Shown here in pieces: positions 1 to 7,351 of a stretch of DNA of 64,000 nt. The stretch comes from Clostridiaceae bacterium (GTDB lineage Bacteria > Bacillota > Clostridia > DSM-8532). How positions within the stretch are numbered: position 1 is the first letter of the stretch; each line of letters opens with the position of its first letter. Under the pieces are notes generated by a model. The model was not told the DNA's origin. It saw only the letters and a program-made list of their open reading frames with translations, and made no database searches. A program made the translations under genes and the position numbers. The stretch lies in the NCBI GenBank assembly GCA_012521105.1, contig JAAYNA010000107.1, positions 124,001 to 188,000 of the forward strand, read 5' to 3'.

Positions 1-1101
1 GATTTTTTAGGCATCGACAAGGAGAACTGGCTGATATTCAAAAGAAATGTAACCATGACAACAGTAGATAACATAAGAGAGATTTACAGCGAGCTTGAAG
101 AAGAAGGGGTAACGGATATACTGTCGGTTTACAAAGGCTGGCAGAAAAACGGAATAAATGCCCTTCCAATAGAAAAATATAAAGCCGACAGGGATATAGG
201 AGGAACAGCGAAACTTACGGAACTGATAAAAGAATGCGAAAACAGAGGGGTTGATTTCTATTTGGGTCAGGATTTTCTAAGAGTTAATCCAGCATTGAAA
301 AATGCAGCCTTTAATGTTGTAAAGCAGATAACAAAACGGGTTTATGAGGAAGCAACATATAAAAACGTATTCGAGAAATTCAGGTATATAACTCCCGGCA
401 GGACAAAGCAGATAATGGAAAAAACAGCAAAATCCTATCAGCAGAACGGCGTCAGGAATATAATGCTCAGTGGAATTACAAATATTCTTTTCACCTATAC
501 CCACAAAGGAAATCTATATACCAGGGTTGACACTGCAAATACTTATGAATCAGCAATTAACGAGCTAAATGATGAATTGAACTTTGTCATGGAAAAACCT
601 TTTGCCTACCTTTGGGAATATACCGATGCAATTCTGGATATGCCTGTTGATACTTCGAACTATATTTTCACAGATGAAGAGGTACCTTTTTTGTCTATTG
701 CACTGAAAGGAATAATTCCAATGTATTCCGAATATGTAAACTTCGAGGCAAATAAGGAGGAATTCTTCTTAAAGCTGGTTGAAACCGGAGTTTATCCGTC
801 CTTTTACATTACATATGAAGATCCGGCAAAACTTCAATACACAAATTCTTCTAATGTATACAGCTCAAAATACAGCATCTACAAAAACGATATAATCGGG
901 TATTATATCGAGCTGAAGAAGATAAATGAACTGACTAAGGGAGCCCAAATAATCTCACACAGGCAGTTTTCAAACCAACTTACAATCGTCAGCTACGACA
1001 ACGGTGTAAAAATATATTTGAATTATAATGCCGACAAAGCGCTGGAAGCAGATGGATATGTTATTGAACCAATGTCTTACATGGTAGGTGAAAGTAAATG
1101 A
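1..1101 (+). CDS. DUF5696 domain-containing protein, C-terminal part (5' end outside window)
   Basis: Frame stays open upstream of the listed ATG to base 1; C-terminal region clearly similar to the C-terminus of the 14288..16873 protein; overlaps the next permease by ATGA. Confidence 0.75.
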   Translation, partial: DFLGIDKENWLIFKRNVTMTTVDNIREIYSELEEEGVTDILSVYKGWQKNGINALPIEKYKADRDIGGTAKLTELIKECENRGVDFYLGQDFLRVNPALKNAAFNVVKQITKRVYEEATYKNVFEKFRYITPGRTKQIMEKTAKSYQQNGVRNIMLSGITNILFTYTHKGNLYTRVDTANTYESAINELNDELNFVMEKPFAYLWEYTDAILDMPVDTSNYIFTDEEVPFLSIALKGIIPMYSEYVNFEANKEEFFLKLVETGVYPSFYITYEDPAKLQYTNSSNVYSSKYSIYKNDIIGYYIELKKINELTKGAQIISHRQFSNQLTIVSYDNGVKIYLNYNADKALEADGYVIEPMSYMVGESK

Positions 1102-2093
1102 AAAGCATTACCCGAAAAAAGAAAACAACAGGTTTGAAAAAAAGAGAATCATTAACAGGATACCTGTTTGTTTCTCCGTGGATAATTGGAGCCTTAATGT
1201 TTTTAATTATCCCGTTAGGGCAGTCCTTCTATTATTCCCTGTGCAATGTGAAGGTTTCACCAAAGGGCAGAAGATACGACTTTGTAGATTTTAAAAACTA
1301 TACCGATTTATTCAGGCTGGATGTTGGTTTTATAGAGAATATGCTCAGGTATCTTCTGAATACTTTGATTTCTGTACCCGTTATTGTAGTGTTTGCCCTT
1401 ATTATTGCAATGCTGTTGAATAACAGAATGAAGGGTAAGGGCTTTTTCAGGACAATATACTTTTTACCAGTTATCGTAGTAAGCGGGCCTGTAATGATAC
1501 AGCTGGCAGATCAGGGTGCCACAAGTATTCCTGCTATGAATGTTTCGGGCATTACACGAGTACTTAGTACGTATTTACCGAGGTTTATGGTAGAACCAAT
1601 AGCAAATCTGTTTAATAATATGATCCTTATCTTATGGTATTCGGGTGTACAAATACTTATATTTTTGGCGGTACTGCAAAAGATTGATAATTCGCTGTAT
1701 GAAGCAGCCAAGATAGATGGTGGTTCTGCATGGGAATGCTTTTGGAAAATAACCCTGCCAATAATTAAACCGATGATTTTACTTACTACCATCTACACAG
1801 TAATCTATGTTTCTGGAAATGAACAGAACGTGATAATAAATTCAATATACAATGACATGTTTGCAGTAAACAGAGGATATGGGTTTGCATCGGCCAAAGC
1901 GTGGCTGTATTCGGTTGTTGTTGTGGCAATTGTAGCCTTTTTCACCGTTGTATTGAGAAACAGGGATACATACCAGGCTGAGATAAAAAGGTTTGAAAAG
2001 ATGGAAGCAAAAAAGGAAAAAGAAAGAAGAAAACTTTTAAAGAGGCAGACAAGACGTTCGGGAAAGTGGGTTGTGGGGGTGTTTAGAAAGTGA
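1098..2093 (+). CDS. sugar ABC transporter permease (LplB/MalF type)
   Basis: Six-TM protein with EAA-type motif (YEAAKIDGGSAWECFWKITLPIIKP). Confidence 0.92.
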   Translation: MKSITRKKKTTGLKKRESLTGYLFVSPWIIGALMFLIIPLGQSFYYSLCNVKVSPKGRRYDFVDFKNYTDLFRLDVGFIENMLRYLLNTLISVPVIVVFALIIAMLLNNRMKGKGFFRTIYFLPVIVVSGPVMIQLADQGATSIPAMNVSGITRVLSTYLPRFMVEPIANLFNNMILILWYSGVQILIFLAVLQKIDNSLYEAAKIDGGSAWECFWKITLPIIKPMILLTTIYTVIYVSGNEQNVIINSIYNDMFAVNRGYGFASAKAWLYSVVVVAIVAFFTVVLRNRDTYQAEIKRFEKMEAKKEKERRKLLKRQTRRSGKWVVGVFRK

Positions 2094-3070
2094 AAATGGT
2101 AAAAACAATAAGAAACCATGTAACTCCAGATATAAACAAAGAAAAACCAGTAAAGTTGTTAAGGGGCACAGACAATCGGAAAGGCTTGATATACACATTT
2201 TTCAGGTACTATTTACTGGTTGTGATAGGTTTTATATATCTATATCCGTTATTTTACATGATTAGTACCAGCCTTATGTCACTGGACGATTTATTAGATG
2301 TATCAATTAACTGGATACCTTCCAGGTTCTATATAGATAATTACGTTAATGCAGCAAAGGCAATGGATTTATGGAATACATTTCTAAAAAGTATTATAGT
2401 GGCAGCCGTTCCTACAATCATTCAGGTATGCTCATGTTCAGTAATAGGTTATGGATTTGCAAGATTTGAGTTTAAAGGAAAAAAAATAATGATGGCAATA
2501 TTGTTATTTTCTTTTATCCTGCCAAAACAGGTTACCATGATGCCCACCTACGAATTATATACAAAACTCAAGCTGATTGGGAACCTGAACTCTTTCAACA
2601 TTCCCGCCTTATTAGGTCAGGGTTTAAATGCACAGATTTTTATACTTATTTTTTATCAGTTTTTCAGGCAGTTGCCCAAGTCATTGATTGAATCTGCACA
2701 AATAGATGGTGCAGGCAGTATCAGAGCCTTTCTAAGAATTGCGATACCTTCTGCTGCGCCTGCCATACTGGTAGTGTTTTTGTTCTCTTTCGTATGGTAT
2801 TGGAACGAGTCGTATCTTACCACATTATATATAGCGGGTTTGGGTACAAGATCGGCTAATAATTGGACCACTTTGGTTGTAGAACTTAAAAATTTCGAAG
2901 ATATATATGCCCAGTATAATCAGAGAAACCAGGAGCAGCTAAGAAGCATAAACGAATCAATAAAAATGGCGGGCACATTCCTTACAATACTTCCATTGCT
3001 TATAATGTATTCCTTCCTTCAAAAGTACTTTGTTGAAAGTGTAGACAGAACCGGAATTACAGGCGAGTAG
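2090..3070 (+). CDS. carbohydrate ABC transporter permease (MalG type)
   Basis: EAA motif (IESAQIDGAGSIRAFLRIAIPSAAPA); overlaps the upstream permease. Confidence 0.92.
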   Translation: MKMVKTIRNHVTPDINKEKPVKLLRGTDNRKGLIYTFFRYYLLVVIGFIYLYPLFYMISTSLMSLDDLLDVSINWIPSRFYIDNYVNAAKAMDLWNTFLKSIIVAAVPTIIQVCSCSVIGYGFARFEFKGKKIMMAILLFSFILPKQVTMMPTYELYTKLKLIGNLNSFNIPALLGQGLNAQIFILIFYQFFRQLPKSLIESAQIDGAGSIRAFLRIAIPSAAPAILVVFLFSFVWYWNESYLTTLYIAGLGTRSANNWTTLVVELKNFEDIYAQYNQRNQEQLRSINESIKMAGTFLTILPLLIMYSFLQKYFVESVDRTGITGE

Positions 3071-3071
3071 C

Positions 3072-3092
3072 CACCGAAGCATCAGTTCGGTG
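3072..3092 (+). other. intercistronic hairpin between permease and binding-protein gene
   Basis: CACCGAA-gcatcag-TTCGGTG, perfect 7-bp stem, no U-tract. Confidence 0.55.
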
Positions 3093-3125
3093 CGAAATAA
3101 AAATTAAGTAAAGGAGGATTTTTCT

Positions 3126-4640
3126 ATGAAAAGTATCAAAAAAGTTTTATCAATCTTATTGGTACTTGTTTTCTGCATCTCGGTTCTGGCAGCATGTGGC
3201 AAAGACAAAACTGATAAAGACCAAACCCAAACAACATCCAATGCAGAGCAAGCAACAGACACAAGTTCTGAAAAAACAACACACGATAAGCAGGAAGAGG
3301 AAACCAGGGATGTGACTAGATTTTTACCTCCAATGACAACAAAAAACATTACACTAACTTATGCCTCGTGGGAAAACGAAGTACTTACAAGCCATTTAGC
3401 CAAAAGATTTATGGAAAAGCACCCCAATATAACGGTGGAGGTTGTAACTCTTCCGCTTGACGGGTATAATGATGCTCTGCTTAACCTTATTTCCACAGGT
3501 CAAATGCCTGACGCTTTCTGGATACTGGGTGAATGCGATTTCGCAATTTCAAACCAGCTGCTTGGGGATATGACCGAATATTGGGAGAATGATCCTGAGT
3601 CTGAAAATGTGTTAAAAACAATTAATGAAGGTAAGTTTGGTTACTACGGTACCGACAGAAAATGGGCCACACCAGTTAAGTTTTTTCCCGAAACAATATA
3701 TGCCAACAAGGCTTTATTTGACCAATTGAATGTAGAAATGCCACCGATGGACTGGACATGGGAAGAGATGGTTGAATACATAAAGAAAATGACTGTACCC
3801 GAGCTTGGGATTTATGGTTTCAATCAGTACAGAAGAATTGTTACGTGGTATCCGGTTGCAGCCGATGACAATTGCTGGGGCGAGTTTGGCTGGGATGGTG
3901 AATCCTATGATTTTACAAACTGGGCAGACGGAATTAACCTTGAGGCAGAATTAATAAACGGTGGATACCATGCACCGCCATTTGATTCTGATGAAGCAGA
4001 AGCCGCCTTTGGTGACAGAACCATGTGGGCTGCAGATTCGGGTAAAATTGCCTTCCAGTTTGATGCCTGGTGGACATTCAATAACTTGTTTGCACAGGAT
4101 ACATATCTGGAAAAGGGACTTATATATGTGCCTTACCTGGTTCCCAGAGCAAAGGATACAAAAAGCACTCATATGATGGGAACCCTGGATTTTGGGGGAA
4201 TTTCATCAGCAACAGAATATCCGCGGGAAGCATATGAACTTCTAAAGTACATGAACTGGAGCGAGGAAGGCTGGATGGCAAAACTTGAAGCATACAGCAC
4301 TCTTACAAATCCTGATGGGTCGAAATTGTCCCTCGATGCACTGCCCATTACGTTAAGCGAAAAGGTATGGTCGGAAGTAAGAAATTTCTTCCCCGGCGAT
4401 GACGATCCATACAGCAGAGGGCCATGGTTTGATTACTTCTTTGAACACTGTAAAGAGCCCATTCCTTATGGTGGAACCATGATTCCGGGATTTGCAAGTT
4501 TCCTGGGTGAAGGATATGCAGGAGTAGAAGACTCTATTATCAACGGCGGAGTAAATGCTCATGATTTAGTTCAGGATCTGAACGAAAAAGCAAATGCGGC
4601 AAACAGAGAAGCTATGAAGGCATTTGATTCTTACGAATAA
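3126..4640 (+). CDS. extracellular sugar-binding lipoprotein of ABC transporter
   Basis: Lipobox VLAACGKD; solute-binding protein pattern; follows two permeases. Confidence 0.92.
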   Translation: MKSIKKVLSILLVLVFCISVLAACGKDKTDKDQTQTTSNAEQATDTSSEKTTHDKQEEETRDVTRFLPPMTTKNITLTYASWENEVLTSHLAKRFMEKHPNITVEVVTLPLDGYNDALLNLISTGQMPDAFWILGECDFAISNQLLGDMTEYWENDPESENVLKTINEGKFGYYGTDRKWATPVKFFPETIYANKALFDQLNVEMPPMDWTWEEMVEYIKKMTVPELGIYGFNQYRRIVTWYPVAADDNCWGEFGWDGESYDFTNWADGINLEAELINGGYHAPPFDSDEAEAAFGDRTMWAADSGKIAFQFDAWWTFNNLFAQDTYLEKGLIYVPYLVPRAKDTKSTHMMGTLDFGGISSATEYPREAYELLKYMNWSEEGWMAKLEAYSTLTNPDGSKLSLDALPITLSEKVWSEVRNFFPGDDDPYSRGPWFDYFFEHCKEPIPYGGTMIPGFASFLGEGYAGVEDSIINGGVNAHDLVQDLNEKANAANREAMKAFDSYE

Positions 4641-4670
4641 AACAGCAGTACTTAGCATGTAATAAAATCA

Positions 4671-4710
4671 AAACATAGAGCAAGGTATTCAGCCTTGCTT
4701 TATGTTTTAT
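4671..4710 (+). terminator. probable intrinsic terminator of the first ABC operon
   Basis: AGCAAGG...CCTTGCT core, flanked by AAACATA/TATGTTTT. Confidence 0.6.
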
Positions 4711-4945
4711 AGAAGTTAAGCAATGGTTCTTTTGTGAAATCAGAACAATACTCCTCCGAATTTACATGTCTTTTCCCTGTTACTTATTTGATACATCAAT
4801 ATTCCATTCTGTTACTAAAGCTCTGAGAAAAAGTGAAGGTGACAATGATATACATAAAAATATGTAATTTTTAAGCACAATTTTAAGTTTTATTTATATT
4901 ATATATTAGGGAAAAGTACATGCAATAATTTAAGGAGGATTTTAT

Positions 4946-5773
4946 ATGTCCCGGAATTATGTAACAGGGAACAGTCCCGAATGCCGAAATTGTGTATGTG
5001 AGTTTAACCGCCTCACAGAAGCATTGTTCTGGTCAAGAATAATGCAGGAACACGCTCTTTTTATTAAGCTTGGATTACCTGCAAACGAACCCGAACTGAT
5101 AGAAAAAGCACAGGAGTTTATTGAAAGATTCAGGGAATTGCGAAAGAGATTAAAAAAAGCATACAAGCTTGAGGGAGAACTGTTAAAAGACCTGATAGAT
5201 GCAGTGAAGGATATAATCGAGTTTAAGGCTAAATTATTGAGATTGCTTATACAATGTAAAGCAGAACCAGGAAGTAATTACCCTTTATTGTTAGACCATA
5301 TCAGAAGGGAAGCAATGCACTTTCTGGAGTTACTTAAAAAACCCGAAGCCAAGGAACCATTGTTTATGCTGTTACAGGAGCAGGTGTTCTGGCTTCGAAT
5401 AATGAAAGAGCATATAGAGTTCATTATTCACTTGCTCGATCCCTCTGAGAGAGAACTGTTAAATCAGGCTGAAGGTTTGAGACAAACTTTTTCCCGTTTG
5501 CTTGAAACTGCCCGAGACCTGGAGTCTATGGCTGAAACTAAGCCTAAAACTTTTAATGCCGTATTGAGTTTTACCAGAAATGTTATAACAGCTGCAACCG
5601 AACTTCGTAATTTTAAAGCGACAGCTTTTGAACTGGCAGAACTTTGCGAACTGTTGAGCATTGTTTCAACACCGCTGTTGCTTGACCATGTGAGACGTGA
5701 AGCAGATAAATTTCTTGATGAGATGGAGGCACTTTTACCTTCAGTCAGAAAGTGCAACACCAGTATAGGATAA
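4946..5773 (+). CDS. DUF2935 domain-containing protein
   Basis: Two repeats: FWSRIMQEHALFI / FWLRIMKEHIEFI and LLLDHIRREAMHFL / LLLDHVRREADKFL; RBS AAGGAGG. Confidence 0.8.
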   Translation: MSRNYVTGNSPECRNCVCEFNRLTEALFWSRIMQEHALFIKLGLPANEPELIEKAQEFIERFRELRKRLKKAYKLEGELLKDLIDAVKDIIEFKAKLLRLLIQCKAEPGSNYPLLLDHIRREAMHFLELLKKPEAKEPLFMLLQEQVFWLRIMKEHIEFIIHLLDPSERELLNQAEGLRQTFSRLLETARDLESMAETKPKTFNAVLSFTRNVITAATELRNFKATAFELAELCELLSIVSTPLLLDHVRREADKFLDEMEALLPSVRKCNTSIG

Positions 5774-5908
5774 ATACAGCAAAATAATATCATTAGAAAT
5801 TCTCTTTTTGAAGTTGTGCTTTGTTTGTAAATTGGTGCAATCAGACAAAATCAGAATTTCTATGAGATCCTGCTTGAAATAAATACAATATTATAGTAAA
5901 CTTTTTAT

Positions 5909-5933
5909 TGTGCAAATACAGTGAATTTGCACA
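5909..5933. promoter_or_regulatory. inverted repeat upstream of the LacI-family gene (candidate operator)
   Basis: TGTGCAAAT-acagtga-ATTTGCACA, 9-bp perfect arms. Confidence 0.4.
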
Positions 5934-5983
5934 GTAAAAACAGAAAAAGGCACAATTTTAACTGAATAAGGAGAAACATCGAA

Positions 5984-7021
5984 GTGAAGAAGGTAACTAT
6001 TCAGGATATTGCCAGGGAGTTGAACTTATCCAGAAACACGGTTTCAAAGGCACTTAGAAATAGTGAGCAGGTTTCTTATGAAACCAAGTGTATGGTAATC
6101 AAAAAGGCCTGCGAGATGGGATACACTAAATTATCTCCTGCTGTTTTAAGGCAATCCGGGCCGAGTGACATAAGCGATAAAAATAGAACTATTGTAGTCT
6201 TAATCAAAAGAGAAATTTCTCTGTTCTGGAATAGCATAATTATGGGAATTTCAGATGAGTTAAACAGTTGTGGATACAAATTACAGTTAAATTTTATTAG
6301 TGATGAAGATGAGAAAAATTTGGTTTTTCCGCTGGATTTTGATGAGAAAGTTAGCGGAATCATTATTTTAAGTGTGTTTTCCCAGGATTATCTGGACAAA
6401 ATTATTAAGCACGGTATTCCTACAGTATTCCTGGATGCTCCCGGTGATTTGGAAACCATAACCAATCAGGGTGATTTTATTATCTGTGAAGGTTTTAATA
6501 GTGTAAAGCAGATTACTGCCAACCTGATATCACAGGGCATAAGAAGAATTGGATTTATTGGGGATATAACTTATTGCAGGACCATTAATGACCGTTACCA
6601 GGGATACTTAAAAGCACTTGAAGAGGCAAACATTGAACTTGATAGTTCTATTGTTGCATATCAGGCACCGAACAGATTTTATACGGCACAGGAAGTTGAA
6701 GAGGCTTTAAATAAATTTTCCTGTATACCCGAAGCCATTGTATGTGCCAATGATGATATTGCTTTAGATGTAATTCGTTACATGAAAGACAGAGGTTTGG
6801 CAGTTCCAAAGGATGTAGCAGTAACCGGGTATGATGATATCGAAGGTCTGACTCGGGTAGAACCATTTCTTACGACTGCCAGTGTACCAAAACAAAAACT
6901 GGGCAGAAGACTGGCTCAGCAACTATTGTGGAGAATAAAACATCCAGACTTCCCGAAAGAAGTTGTTTTTATAGAGGTACAGGTTGTTTTTCGGGAATCT
7001 TCGAACAAACAATCGGAATGA
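5984..7021 (+). CDS. LacI family transcriptional regulator
   Basis: N-terminal HTH VTIQDIARELNLSRNTVSKALRN; periplasmic-binding-like C-terminal domain; GTG start. Confidence 0.93.
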   Translation: MKKVTIQDIARELNLSRNTVSKALRNSEQVSYETKCMVIKKACEMGYTKLSPAVLRQSGPSDISDKNRTIVVLIKREISLFWNSIIMGISDELNSCGYKLQLNFISDEDEKNLVFPLDFDEKVSGIIILSVFSQDYLDKIIKHGIPTVFLDAPGDLETITNQGDFIICEGFNSVKQITANLISQGIRRIGFIGDITYCRTINDRYQGYLKALEEANIELDSSIVAYQAPNRFYTAQEVEEALNKFSCIPEAIVCANDDIALDVIRYMKDRGLAVPKDVAVTGYDDIEGLTRVEPFLTTASVPKQKLGRRLAQQLLWRIKHPDFPKEVVFIEVQVVFRESSNKQSE

Positions 7022-7066
7022 TTAGATAAAATATAAGGGTAAAAAATAAAATAAAACAAAACGAGC

Positions 7067-7094
7067 AAAAAACGAGGAAAACCTCGTTTTTTTT
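7067..7094 (+). terminator. intrinsic terminator after lacI-type gene
   Basis: AAAACGAGG-AAA-ACCTCGTTTTTTTT. Confidence 0.7.
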
Positions 7095-7255
7095 CTCTTG
7101 TTTTGCAAAATATGCACAATATTGCAACGTAAAATGCATAAAACAATTCAATACAGTGTGGCTTAACAATGAGTCCGGGTCAACTCCTTGCAAGTGGCCT
7201 GTAAGCCAGTAGAAAAGAAGGGTTTGTTTTGTTTTCATACTCAATAAAATGAGTA

Positions 7256-7284
7256 TTGCATTTTCTGGATATATGTATTATAAT
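7256..7284 (+). promoter_or_regulatory. sigma-A-type promoter of second ABC operon
   Basis: TTGCAT (7256-7261), 17-bp spacer, TATAAT (7279-7284). Confidence 0.6.
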
Positions 7285-7351
7285 ACAAATGCAAAGCAAA
7301 ACGCACCAGAAAATGCACCAAATAGCACAATATAAAGAGGTAATTGGTAAG

